NCBI GenBank assembly: GCA_947247005.1
Contig: OX365944.1
Coordinates: forward strand, 25,333,501-25,397,500
Reading direction: 5' to 3'
Length of the DNA stretch: 64,000 bases
Source of the DNA: Spisula solida
Taxonomy: Eukaryota > Mollusca > Bivalvia > Venerida > Mactridae
This document shows, piece by piece, positions 51,601 to 63,435 of the stretch. The translations under genes were made by a program, and so were the position numbers. Under the pieces are notes generated by a model. That model saw only the letters and a program-made list of their open reading frames with translations, was not told where the DNA came from and searched no databases. Position 1 is the first letter of the stretch. The number at the start of each line of letters is the position of its first letter.

Positions 51601-52212
51601 TTACAAAAATCACCTTTGTCTATATGCACAAAGTTACAATTTTAAATTGTTTCAAACGTCACATGAGTTATGGTGTTATACATATAATGTTTTCACGTCT
51701 GCGTCGCTGCATATATAGTACACTAAAGGAACCTTTAGTAACAATCCACCCACAGCAAACTTAGGCTATGAGACCAAAGGGGGTCCTTATGTCCCCCGTA
51801 TTAGGGAATTTTGCTGACAATTATTTTCTGACTGCCCTATGTCTACTGATCAAAAACTACTTTGTTAGTCCTAGAAAATAGTACTTTGTATATTTGTTAT
51901 TTTACGAGGTATACAAAAAGAAATTAAGAGAACTTTTGTTATCTTGTCAAGAAAGAGAACTGTGTATCCGGACGGAGTATTCCAGCCAATCCCAAAAGAA
52001 CCACCCTGAATAACGACAAGGTATTATGTTAATAAAAAGACTACAGATATAGTCTTGATTAATACAAAACTCATCTTAGTTATATTATATGATAATTTGA
52101 ACACCGTGATACTCTATTTAAATGTTTCAAAGCAAGGCTTGAATCACGCACATCCATCCACATAACAAGCAGAAGTTGGCTATGTTAGAGTAATTGTGAT
52201 AATAATAATATA
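48676..52212. other. Spacer between the inverted arms, no recognised gene
   Basis: Satellite remnants reach about 48780. The rest is unique AT-rich DNA. A 76-codon frame at 48946-49176 and a 91-codon frame at 49979-50254 (TTG start) are not recognised and lack supporting signals. Confidence 0.5.
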
Positions 52213-52988
52213 CCTGAAAGTCTGCGAGTATGCCATAAACAGACGCAGACATATGCAATGGACTCCTAAGAGTTCCTAGAGGCCAAAACTATCATTTTCT
52301 CCATTGGCACCGAAATTCCTGAAAGTCCTCAAGTGTGTCATTAACAGTCGCAGACAGATGCAGTGAGCTCCTAAGTGTTCCTAGAGGCCAAAAATGTCAT
52401 TTTATCAATTGGCAACAAAGTTCCTGAAAGTATGCGAGAGTGTCAGAAACAGTCGCAGACCGATGCAAAGGACTCCTATGGAGAACAAAAGTGTCATTTT
52501 TGTCAATTTGCACCAACATTCAGGAGAGACTGCGATGGGTGTCCGAAACAGTCGCAGACCGATTGAATGGACTCATGAAGGTCCCTAAATGTCAAAAATA
52601 CCATTTTCTAAAAAGGCACGAACATTCCTGAAAGTCGATGAGTGTGTCAGAAACAGTCGCAGACCGATGTAATGGACCGTAAGGGTCCCTAGATGCCAAA
52701 ACTGTGATTTGTTCAATTGGCACCAACATACCTGAAGTCTGTGAACATGTCAGAAACATTCGCAGACCGATACAATGGATACCTTAGGGCCTCTAGATGT
52801 CAAAAATATCATTTTCTGAATTGGCACCAAAATTCATGAAAGTCTGCGATAGTGTAAAAAACAGTCGCAGACCGATGCAATTGACTCCTAACAGAGCTTA
52901 AAGGTCACACATATAAAACAATCAAATGGCACCAAAATTCCTGAACGTCTGCGAGGGTGCCAGATATAGTCGCAGACTGATGCCATGA
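52213..52988. repeat. 105-bp minisatellite, 7-8 copies
   Basis: Units start at 52213, 52318 and 52423 with CCTGAAAGT. They contain ACAGTCGCAGACCGATGCAA, TGGACTCCTAAG and CATTTTCTCAATTGGCACC. The array abuts the inner end of the right arm of the inverted satellite. It has no counterpart at the inner end of the left arm. Confidence 0.88.
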
Positions 52989-52989
52989 A

Positions 52990-55900
52990 ATCCTAAATCT
53001 AATGTTGATGTCAGAGCTGGCTTTGTATTTAAACTCAGATCAGTATTCGCACACCTTATTTGCGAATGTCGATGTCAGAGTTGGGTCGGTATTTGAAGTC
53101 GTATATTGCGAACATCGATCTCAGAGCTGAATCGGTATTCGATTCTAGGTCTGTATTCGCTGTCGGGTTACATCGAATGTCGATGTCAGACTTGGATCTG
53201 TATTCAAACTCAGATCTGTATTCACTAAGCTCATTTCACGAATGACGATCTCAGAGCTAGATCGGTAATCGACCCTATGTCTGTATTCGCCGTCGGTATT
53301 CGTAGAATGTCAAGCTGGCTCTATATTCAAGCTTAGATATGCATTGACCCAGCTAATTCCGCGAATATCGATCTCACAGTTGGGTTGGTATTCGATCATA
53401 GGTCTGTATTGGCTGTCGGCTCACATCGAAATTCGATGTCAGACCTTGATCTGTATTCAAGCTCGGTAGTCACAGGCCTTAATTTGCGAATGTCGATCTC
53501 AGAGCTCGGTCGGTATTGGAACCTAGGCCTGTATTCGCCGTGCGTATACATTGAATGTCTATGTCAGACCTAACACTGTATTGGAACCTAGGTCTGTATT
53601 CGCCGTGGGTATACATTGAATGTCGCTGTCAGTTGAGTCGGTATTCGATCATAGGTCTGTATTCGCCGTCGGTATACATCGATTGTCGATGTCAGGGCTG
53701 GGTCGGTATTCGATCCTAGGTCTGTATTCGCCGTAGGTATACATCGAGTGTCGATCTCAGAGCTGGATCGGTATTCGACCCTAGGTCTGTATTCGCCTTC
53801 GGTAAACGTCGAATGTCTATGTCAGAGCTGGCTCTGTATTCAAACTCAGACCTGTATTCACCCGCCTTATTTTGCGAATGTTGATGTCAGAGCTGGGTCG
53901 GTATTCGATCCTAGGTCTGTATTCGCTGTCGGTTCATATCGAATGCCGATGTCAGAGCTGGCTCTGTATTCAAACTCAGATCTGTATTCACCAACCACAT
54001 TTCGCGAATGTCGATGTCAGAGCTTGATCGGTATTCGATTCTAGGTCTGTATACGCTGTCGTTTCATATCGAATGTCGATGTCAGACCTGGCTCTGTATT
54101 CAAACTCAGATCTGTATTCACCAACCACATTTTGTGAATGTCGATCTCAGAGCTGGGTCGGTATTCGATCCTAGGTCTGTATTCGTCATCGGTCTATGCA
54201 TTAAACTGTGGATACGTAGCAGTGACGTTTATTGTTAAGGCTTTATTACTTCCCTTTAAAATAAATTTTAAATAATCAATGAAAACTATGGTAAATTTGC
54301 AATGTATTTAATTAGAACTCATTTATATTGGTCATTCACTATTAGTTTATAAATAAGAAATAAATAAAACGGTATGTATTGATGTTGCTTTTACAGATTC
54401 CATGCATTGAACAACAAATATAAAGCATGTAAAATACATTGTTTTCTTGGTTTCTGGCTGTCAATAATATTGCATCCCAGCTCGGTATTCCCCTCAACGT
54501 ATTTTGCGAATGACGAACTCCGAGATGGATCTGTATTCACACTTGGGTCTGTATTCGCCGTCGGTAAATAATGATCGTCGAAGTCATAGTTGGGTCGGTA
54601 TTGAATCCGAGGTCTGTATTCGCCGTCGGTTAACATCGAATAACGATGTCAGACCTGGCTCTGTATTCAAACTCATATCTGTATTCGCCCACATTATGTT
54701 GTGAATGTCGATCTCAGAGCTGGGTTGGTATTCGATCCTAGGTCTGTATTCGCCGTCGGTATACATCGAATGTCGATGTCAGAGCTAGGTCGGTATTCGA
54801 TCCTAGGTCTGTATTCGCCGTCGGAACACATTGATTGTCGATGTCAGAGCTGGGTCGGTATTCGATCCTATGTCTGTATTCGCCATAGTTGTACATCGAA
54901 TGTCGATGTCAGACCTGGCTCTGTATTCAAACTCGGATCTGTATTCACAGGCCTTATTTTGCGAATATCGATCTCAGAGCTGGGTCGGTATTCGGTTCTA
55001 GGTCTGTATTCGCCGTAGGTGTACATTGAATGACGATGTCAGACCTGGCTCTGTATTCAAACTCAGATCTGTATTCACAGGCATTATTTTGCCAATGTCG
55101 ATCTCAGAGCTGGGTTGGTATTCGGTCCTAGGTCTGTATTCGCCGTCGGTGTACATCGAATGACGATGTCAGAACTGGCTCTGTATTCAAACTCAGATCT
55201 GTATTCATAGGCATTATTTTGCGAATGTCGATCTCAGAGCTGGGTCGGTATTCGATCCTAGGTCTGTATTCGCCGTCGCTGTACATCGAATGTCGATCTC
55301 AGAGCTGGGTCGGTATTCGATTCTAGGTCTGTATTCGCCGTCGCTATACATCGAATGTCGATGTCAGAGCTGGGTCGGTATTCGATCCTATGTCTGTATT
55401 CGCCATAGTTGTACATCGAATGTCGATGTCAGACCTGGCTCTGTATTCAAACTCGGATCTGTATTCACAGGCCTTATTTTGCGAATGTCGATCTCAGAGC
55501 TGGGTCGGTATTCGGTCCTAGGTCTGTATTCGCCGTAGGTGTACATCGAATGACGATGTCAGACCTGGGTCTGTATTCAAACTTAGGTCTGTATTCGCAG
55601 GCCTTATTTTGCGAATGTCGATCTCAGAGCTGGGTCGGTATTCGGTCCTAGGTCTGTATTCGCCGTAGGTGTACATCGAATGACGATGTCAGACCGGGGT
55701 CTGTATTCAAACTTAGGTCTGTATTCACAGGCCTTATTTTGCGAATGTTGATGTCAGAGCTGGGTCGGTATTCCATCCTAGGTCTGTATTCGCCGTCGCT
55801 ATACATCGAATGTCGATGTCAGAGCTGGGTCGGTATTGCATCCTAGGTCTGTATTCGCCGTCGCTTTACATGGAATGTCGATGTCAGAGCTGGGTCGGTA

Positions 55901-58250
55901 TTCGATCCTATGTCTGTATTCGCCATAGTTGTACATCGAATGTCGATGTCAGACCTGGCTCTGTATTCAAACTCGGATCTTTATTCACAGGCCTTATTTT
56001 GCGAATATCGATCTCAGAGCTGGGTCTGTATTCGGTCCTAGGTCTGTATTCGCCGTAGGTGTACATTGAATGACGATGTCAGACCTGGCTCTGTATTCAA
56101 ACTCAGATCTGTATTCACAGGCATTATTTTGCGAATGTCGATCTCAGAGCTGGGTCGGTATTCGGTCCTAGGTCTGTATTCGCCGTAGGTGTACATCGAA
56201 TGACGATGTCAGACCTGGGTCTGTATTCAAACTTAGGTCTGTATTCACAGGCCTTATTTTGCGAATGTCGATCTCAGAGCTGGGTCGGTATTCGGCCCTA
56301 GGTCTGTATTCGCCGTAGGTGTACATCGAATGACGATGTCAGACCTGGGTCTGTATTCAAACTTAGGTCTGTATTCACAGGCCTTATTTTGCGAATGTTG
56401 ATGTCAGAGCTGGGTCGGTATTCCATCCTAGGTCTGTATTCGCCGTCGCTATACATCGAATGTCGATGTCAGAGCTGGGTCGGTATTGGATCCTAGGTCT
56501 GTATTCGCCGTCGCTTTACATGGAATGTCGATGTCAGAGCTGGGTCGGTATTCGATCCTATGTCTGTATTCGCCATAGTTGTACATCGAATGTCGATGTC
56601 AGACCTGGCTCTGTATTCAAACTCGGATCTTTATTCACAGGCCTTATTTTGCGAATATCGATCTCAGAGCTGGGTCTGTATTCGGTCCTAGGTCTGTATT
56701 CGCCGTAGGTGTACATTGAATGACGATGTCAGACCTGGCTCTGTATTCAAACTCAGATCTGTATTCACAGGCATTATTTTGCGAATGTCGATCTCAGAGC
56801 TGGGTCGGTATTCGGTCCTAGGTCTGTATTCGCCGTCGGTGTACATCGAATGACGATGTCAGACCTGGCTCTGTATTCAAACTCAGATCTGTATTCATAG
56901 GCATTATTTTGCGAATGTCGATCTCAGAGCTGGGTCGGTATTTGTTCCTAGGTCTGTATTCGCCGTCGGTGTACATCGAATGACGATGTCAGACCTGGCT
57001 CTATATTCGAACTCAGATCTGTATTCATAGACATTATTTTGCGAATGTCGATCTCAGAGCTGGGTCGGTATTCGATCCTAGGTCTGTATTCGCCGTCGCT
57101 GTACATCGAATGTCGATCTCAGAGCTGGGTCGGTATTCGATTCTAGGTCTGTATTCGCCGTCGCTATACATCGAATGTCGATGTCAGAGCTGGGTCGGTA
57201 TTCGATCCTATGTCTGTATTCGCCATAGTTGTACATCGAATGACGATGTCAGACCTGGCTCTGTATATAAACTCAGATCTGTATTCACAGGCCTTATTTT
57301 GCGAATGTCGATCTCAGAGCTGGGTCGGTATTCGGTCCTAGGTCTGTATTCGCTTCGGTGTACATCGAATGACGTTGTCAGACCTGGCTCTGTATTCAAA
57401 CTCAGATCTGTATTCATAGGCATTATTTTGCGAATGTCGATCTCAGAGCTGGGTCGGTATTCGGTCCTAGGTCTGTATTCGCCGTCGGTGTACATCGAAT
57501 GACGATGTCAGACCTGGCTCTGTATTCAAACTCAGATCTGTATTCATAGGCATTATTTTGCGAATGTCGATCTCAGAGCTGGGTCGGTATTCGGTCCTAG
57601 GTCTGTATTCGCCGTCGGTGTACATCGAATGACGATGTCAGACCTGGCTCTGTATTCAAACTCAGATCTGTATTCATAGGCATTATTTTGCGAATGTCGA
57701 TCTCAGAGCTGGGTCGGTATTCGGTCCTAGGTCTGTATTCGCCGTCGGTGTACATCGAATGACGATGTCAGACCTGGCTCTGTATTCAAACTCAGATCTG
57801 TATTCATAGGCATTATTTTGCGAATGTCGATCTCAGAGCTGGGTCGGTATTCGGTCCTAGGTCTGTATTCGCCGTCGGTGTACATCGAATGACGATGTCA
57901 GACCTGGCTCTGTATTCAAACTCAGATCTGTATTCATAGGCATTATTTTGCGAATGTCGATCTCAGAGCTGGGTCGGTATTCGGTCCTAGGTCTGTATTC
58001 GCCGTCGGTGTACATCGAATGACGATGTCAGACCTGGCTCTGTATTCAAACTCAGATCTGTATTCACAGGCCTTTTTTTGCGAATGTCGATCTCAGAGCT
58101 GGATCTGTATTGGCCACTGGGTCTGTATTAGCTCACCTTAAATTGCCAATGTCGATTTCAGAGCTGGATCTGTATTAGCACCTAGGTCTGTATTGAATGT
58201 CGATCTTCGATTAACGATCTCAGAGCCAACTTCACACACCTTGTATAAGT
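52990..58250 (+). repeat. Right arm of the giant inverted duplication: 65-bp/130-bp satellite array
   Basis: These are the same A/B monomers as the left arm, reverse-complemented (GATCCTAGGTCTGTATTC, and so on). Copies starting at 57471, 57601, 57731 and 57861 look identical, giving a 130-bp period. A block near 55810 recurs at 56460 (650 bp, five dimers) with very few changes. Between the island and the outer edge this arm is about 1.1 kb longer than the left arm, close to 17 monomers. The inner part (53.0-54.2 kb) is shorter than its left counterpart. Confidence 0.95.
54185..54445. other. Non-repetitive island inside the right arm
   Basis: Reverse-complement counterpart of 46005-46258. Differences are limited to a few substitutions and a small change around 54282-54290. 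Confidence 0.85.
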
Positions 58251-58494
58251 CTATTTAATATGCCAGTGCTATTTAAAGAAACAACAGATTTGACTTACGA
58301 GACGCTCATTGTCTGAACCACATTTACTTCCGGACACCGGTCGTCAAGATAAGTAGACACATGCGATAACAATTACAATTTTTCATTCCGATTTAGTGCC
58401 GTTTCTCATATACGGCGGCTGATTTACCGACCATTTGTCCGGGAAATTTATTTTAACCAGCACCAACTAACCCTTTCCACTGCGAGCCCGTAAC
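58251..58494. other. Intergenic, nothing recognised
   Basis: Unique DNA just outside the right arm. Confidence 0.5.
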
Positions 58495-58625
58495 TTCTCC
58501 ACATTGGGAGGAAGTCGACCATTTGTCAAATTTTCATAGACGGGTTTGACCTGCCACGACCGGAAATCGAACCCCGAATGTCGGATTACAAATTCAGCAC
58601 CCCAGCCACTGAACCATGGCCGCGC
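58495..58625 (-). mobile_element. tRNA-derived SINE
   Basis: On the minus strand, a B box GGTTCGATTTC (58563-58573) and an A-box-like CCATGGTTCAGTGGCTGGGG (about 58599-58618) have normal spacing. The stretch 58495-58560 is its downstream body. Confidence 0.65.
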
Positions 58626-58774
58626 TATAATCATTACACATTACATCTACTCTACACTCATAATGCATGCAGTAAATCTAGTTTGTAAATACCATTCATT
58701 AGAACACCAAACATGGTCTCAGTTGACAGACGGTTTCTCTTAACGGGTTGCATAATTATCATTGAATTTAGAAA

Positions 58775-59185
58775 ATAATCTGAAGGGGGATCAAATTTGT
58801 GGTAGACTGTTTATTAGAATAAATACATTTTTGTACTACAAAATCATCAATGAACAACTATGGGTTAGAAAAAATCAGATACATTTTATGCAAGAAATAC
58901 AGACAAGGAAATGGAAATGGACAGGACATACACTAAGAAAAGTCACCAACAACATCACCTGCCAAGCTTTAAGATGGAAACTACAAGGGAAGAGAAAAAG
59001 AGGACCACCAGACTGACCTGGTGGAAACTATCGGAGAAGGAAATGGCAATTAAGGACTACAATTGGAACACATTGCACGAGTGGCAAGAAAATTAGTGAG
59101 ATACATAGAAAGGAATTTGCCTGTTTGTCTGTTGCCCATGTTCCACAGAAGAGGGAAATTAAAGGCTCAAGTCAAGTAAGGCAGG
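58775..59185 (+). mobile_element. Non-LTR retrotransposon, 3' fragment (end of reverse transcriptase ORF and 3' tail)
   Basis: The frame from 58762 to 59016 contains the C-terminal signature of APE-type LINE reverse transcriptases: LW...NQ, then RKWKWTGHTLRK, ITCQALRW and QGKRKRG-P. After a frameshift near 59012 the neighbouring frame continues with TWWKLSEKEM...YNWNTLHEW, matching the usual TWRR..E.....G.TW..L segment. A short 3' region ends in AAGGCTCAAGTCAAGTAAGG, like the simple tails of RTE-related elements. The 5' part is missing, as usual for truncated LINE copies. The clade is not assigned. Confidence 0.75.
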
Positions 59186-59914
59186 CTGTTTATGTAATGC
59201 TGAAACGTGAAGGTGAGCGTCAACCTGAGTTCAGCAATATCAGTAAACCATATGCATGCATGTCCTCGTAGAGAAACAATGTTATAAATATTGGAACGTG
59301 CCATATATATAATACAACATGATTCCTGGTTGAAAGAACATGCCACCTGCCTCAGTTAGTTTATTATTTCATAAATTACGTTAACAAGGCAGATAAACTG
59401 TGTGGCATCCATTTCTGGGATATTAATTAACATTTACGGCATCATGCAATTCATCTTCTTTCAATTTATAGTTTCGACCAACTAGGGCGCCGTTGTTATT
59501 TATTCCTGAACGTCGTGTTAAACTATGGTAACACATCTGTCTAGTCTAACCCATCTTCTTTCATTTCTTTTACACTACGAAGTGTCTATTTCATTTTTAT
59601 TTCATCGATTCCTATTTTCCATTCCAAAGAAAAGTTTTTTTTTCGAGAAATGTCTTTTGTTTGTGTTATGAGGGATTGATGAAATATGTGCATTCCCCAA
59701 AGACTCTAAGATAATACAGAATGTCTTTTTGTTAGCTATACTTTGTTACTGGTGGTCGACAATTTGTTCCCGGGTGTCGCTATCGTGTTCCCGAGACGGC
59801 ATTCAGCCGTTACAACAACTATGTGTTTTTGTTTTGGGTTTAAAGCCTGCAAACAGTATTTTATGCGTAGGGAGACTACCCAGTGTCATTATACTGACAT
59901 CGAAAGTAATCTTG
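59186..59914. other. Spacer between the two LINE fragments, no gene seen
   Basis: AT-rich. A 64-codon frame at 59729-59923 is probably part of the LINE 5' region or chance. Confidence 0.4.
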
Positions 59915-60900
59915 CTACATTAGGGCATGGAATGTGCGGCCGATGTTCGAGATAGAAAAACGGCGCAAGTAGAAAGAGAGATGGCTAAATACAATATGGA
60001 CATTCTAGGAGTAAGTGAAAGTAGATGGACAGGAAATAAGTTTATAACAACAGCATCCAACAATACAAGATTATATTCAGGTAGAGAAGACAACACTCAT
60101 AGAGAATGTGTAGCGATCATTATGACACCAAAACGTACAAAAAGCTTCATAGAATGGAAGCCAATCAATCAATCAATGTCTCATAACAGCTAGGCTCAAT
60201 GGAAGGTATAAACAATAACAAGTATCTAATGTTATGCGCCAACGAATGACACAGCTGTAACACAAAAAGATACATTTTACCAATAGTTCCAAAAAAGCCA
60301 TAGATGAAACACCAACACACGATCACTTGCTTATGATTTGAGCTAGAATACTATGGTTTGACATTTAAATGAAGGAAGAGAAAGATGTATGGAACATCAT
60401 GGATGTGGTTAAATGAATGAGAATGGTATGAGACTAGCAGAACTGTGTGGAATAAATAACCTCATGATCTGCGTTACTTTTTCCCACACAAGGATATACA
60501 CACGAAAATATGGGAGTCAACAAATGGTAGAGACTAGCCAAGATTAAGCTACATCTAAGAAAAGATCCAAACCAGACCCAACCCAAGCAAGATACCCTAC
60601 AGCAAGGCTTAAATACCCTATACATGATAAACAAGAAGTTCCAATCACTTGGTTATACTGGAGATGGATTACGAGCCAGACGTGAAAACCACCCGTAACA
60701 ATATAATAGACAGCTGCAATTATGCCTGCAAATCTGTACTTAAAAACGCTTATAGACAACAGCGGAATCTTAAAAGAGAAAGACTAGAAGAGCTAGTCAG
60801 CCATGCATATCCAGACACCAATAGACAACAAAACTAATAAGGTAGAAATAGCAGTCAATAGAGGAGAGGTGAAACCAAGCAATATTGATTGTTGATGCAA
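59915..60900 (+). mobile_element. Non-LTR retrotransposon, 5' fragment (APE endonuclease domain), decayed
   Basis: WNVRPMFE (from 59928) shifts frame near 59945 into KTAQVEREMAKYNMDILGVS and ESRWTGN. This is the start of an apurinic-type endonuclease with its conserved Asn and Glu. It continues with LYSGRE and, after frameshifts and stops, MNENGMRLAELCGINNLMI and segments of the linker before the reverse transcriptase. The expected GDFN motif is destroyed. No reverse transcriptase follows. It lies downstream of, not upstream of, the 3' fragment at 58.8 kb in the same orientation, so it is a separate or rearranged copy. Confidence 0.72.
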
Positions 60901-60999
60901 CCAAATCCCTTACCAATCCTTAAGTTACATCTAGGGCATAAACAATATCACGTTCCTAAGGTGGACGCTTTAACCAACACAATGACCATCAACATCTTC

Positions 61000-61545
61000 A
61001 TCACTAAGCTGACATGATCATCTTTGTTATAGCCGTCTTCGTCACAATCGTCATAACCATAGCTGTCGGCGTTATCATTGTCATCACAATAGCCGTCGTC
61101 ATCATCATTGTCATCACGATAGCCGTCATCATTTTTATCACAAAAGCCGTCGGCGTCATCATTGTCATCACTATATCCGTCATCATCGTCATCACCACAG
61201 CCGTGTCGTCACCATCGTCATCACCATAGCCGTCGGCGTCATCATTGTCATCACCATAGCCGTCGGTGACACCCTCGTCATCACCATAGCCGTCTGCGTC
61301 ATCATTGTCATCACCATAGCCGTCGGTGACACCCTCGTCATCACCATAGCCGTCGGCGTCATCATTTTCATCACCATAGCCGTCGGTGACACCCTCGTCA
61401 TCACCATAGCCGTCGGCGTCATCATTTTCATCACCATAGCGGTCGGTGACACCCTCGTCATCACCATAGTCGTCGGCGTCATCATTTTCATTACCATAGC
61501 CGTCGGCGTCATCGTTGTCATCACCATAACCGTCGGCGTTAGATG
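61000..61545. repeat. 30-bp minisatellite organised in 60-bp dimers, about 18 units
   Basis: The monomer is ATCACCATAGCCGTCGGCGT then CATCATTGTC. From 61250 it alternates with a variant containing GGTGACACCCTCGTC, giving a 60-bp dimer. The minus-strand frame of 111 codons (repeat MVMTMMTPTA/MVMTRVSPTA) is a by-product of a period divisible by three. Confidence 0.92.
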
Positions 61546-62044
61546 TTTTACTTAGGTTGCCTCATTTATTTTCCGGATGAGACCGCATTCAAAAGGGGTC
61601 ACTGTTTTCTATGTTGAAATTTGAACGATGTACATACGTGTACAAGTTTGTATTATGAACTTGAATGATGTGAAGTACGCGCGAAGATGATCAATCCCCG
61701 CCATGTTCACATTCCAGTTTCCTAAAAGCGTCAAATCCAGTGTTAAAACATTGTGTCTGAATGATACTTTTTCCGGGCGTAGTTGACAAATTTGGTGTCA
61801 TATTTGGGAAATATCTGATATTGAACAAGGATTTAATGGTTAAAACTGTAGATAAGTGTTACTTATCGTACTAAATCAGAATGATCCCATTTCAACAAGT
61901 GAAACATTACCTATCATCACACCAGCAAGACTAACCTGAGTCATCTAATGGCCACTAGTCTAGCTCATTTATCGTACTGTGCATAAGGAGGCTGACTCGG
62001 AAGATACTAGAGTAGTTGCAAAACTGAACGCGTAATATGACTCC
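61546..62044. other. Intergenic, nothing recognised
   Basis: Unique DNA. Confidence 0.5.
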
Positions 62045-62200
62045 GGGAATACTACGAGTAACAGTTACTTGGAACTTACAATGCTCAGCGTTTAGCAGGT
62101 GAGAAATACTAGACCCAGTGTCATTTTAACAACTTTGGTGCTTGTATGTCGGGGCGTGTGTCCATCGAGAGACCTCCAACACTCGCCGTAACATATAAAG
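62045..62200 (-). mobile_element. SINE body related to the 21.1-kb element
   Basis: CAGTTACTTGGAACTTACAA, ATGCTCAGCG and a TTTGGTGCTTGTATGTCGGG segment match the body of the SINE at 21080-21290 in the same orientation and order. The tRNA-like head is poorly preserved. Confidence 0.5.
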
Positions 62201-63184
62201 TTCGAAGATATGACACAAATCTATTGAAACTATATTTAGAACATGTTTATTAGACATCATCACGGTATTATTTACTGCACTTCATGAGCTCAGTTGTCTC
62301 GCCATATTGTCACACTAAGTAACCCATGGAACCGCCTCGGGTCAAATAATTCACACTGGCAACATTAACATTTATCATTATTGGTATGTCGTTATGACAA
62401 CAGTTGCTTTGATGATTTAGGATTTTTCGTGGCTAGTGCATGGAAGTTCTTTATTCAGCATCACATGTCTTGATTAAGCATAACGAGATCAGTTTGGCAC
62501 AAGATTAACGTGCAATTCCCAACACACACTGCTAAATAATTATCTCTTTGCGAACGTCACTCATTGGAAATGCTGGTAAAATCATTCTGACAAGGGAGTA
62601 TTTTCAGCACGCCGTTTTGCCTGTGACATGACAGTATAAATTATACATGATTTGGAATTAAGATTCCCCGACAACTATGTCGCCTCTGGGAGTCATAAAC
62701 GACGGCCTCTGTTGACGATGATTGTCGGTTTGATACGGTCTGCTGTTATTGTTTCATTTCTGGTTTCCGTTAGCGTATAGAAACTATGACAACAAAAGTC
62801 AACATGATGTAAACGAAATCCTATGAATTGTCTGATGTGGAAGACAGTACAAGTTCATGTTGGCGGTCGTGCCAATGAACACCACTGATGTTATGTTATT
62901 GTACACAGCTCGTCCAACGGTGCCAACTAATGGAAGATGTCATGGCATACTATAATGACCAATAATTAAAGGCTCTTGGGGGTCTAAGATAAATTAGTGT
63001 TTCCCCTCCTATGACCCATGGCATTTGGGATTGGGAAGGTAGGCATATTATATTTATTTTGACATAAGTAATATTAAATGAATTCCGCTAAACTGACTGG
63101 ATAAAAATGAAGTTACATGGTAGATCTATATATAATTATGTTTTACCACTAATCGAATTCAGAACTTAATTTTCTGTCCTTTCC
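62201..63184. other. Intergenic, nothing recognised
   Basis: Unique AT-rich DNA. Confidence 0.5.
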
Positions 63185-63435
63185 ACGTGTTTCTCACTTA
63201 CACTAATACTTTCCATCCCTCTCTAACTTTTACACCCGAGTTCCAATCCCTAACAATATATAATGCATTCTAATACCATCTCTTTTACTCTCTAGTGATT
63301 TTTAACACTTTCTTACACTCTCTCACACTCCCTGATGTCTTCTGACACTTTCTTAACACTTCACTTTCTTAACACTTTCTATCACTCTCTTACGGTCTCT
63401 TGCACTTTCTAACACTCACTGCCACTTCCGCTCAC
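63185..63435. repeat. CT-rich irregular short repeat, about 11-13-bp unit
   Basis: The words ACACTTTCTTA, ACACTCTCT and ACACTTTCTAA recur many times with variable spacing. The strand is strongly pyrimidine-biased. Confidence 0.75.

Noticed and set aside
43298..58250. Centromeric or telomeric satellite
   Set aside because: The arrays are only a few kilobases, interrupted and inverted around unique DNA, and no TTAGGG-type repeat is present. Chromosomal position cannot be inferred.
61192..61527. 111-codon minus-strand frame rich in Met/Thr/Val
   Set aside because: Matches the 30/60-bp array exactly, with no sequence outside the repeat.
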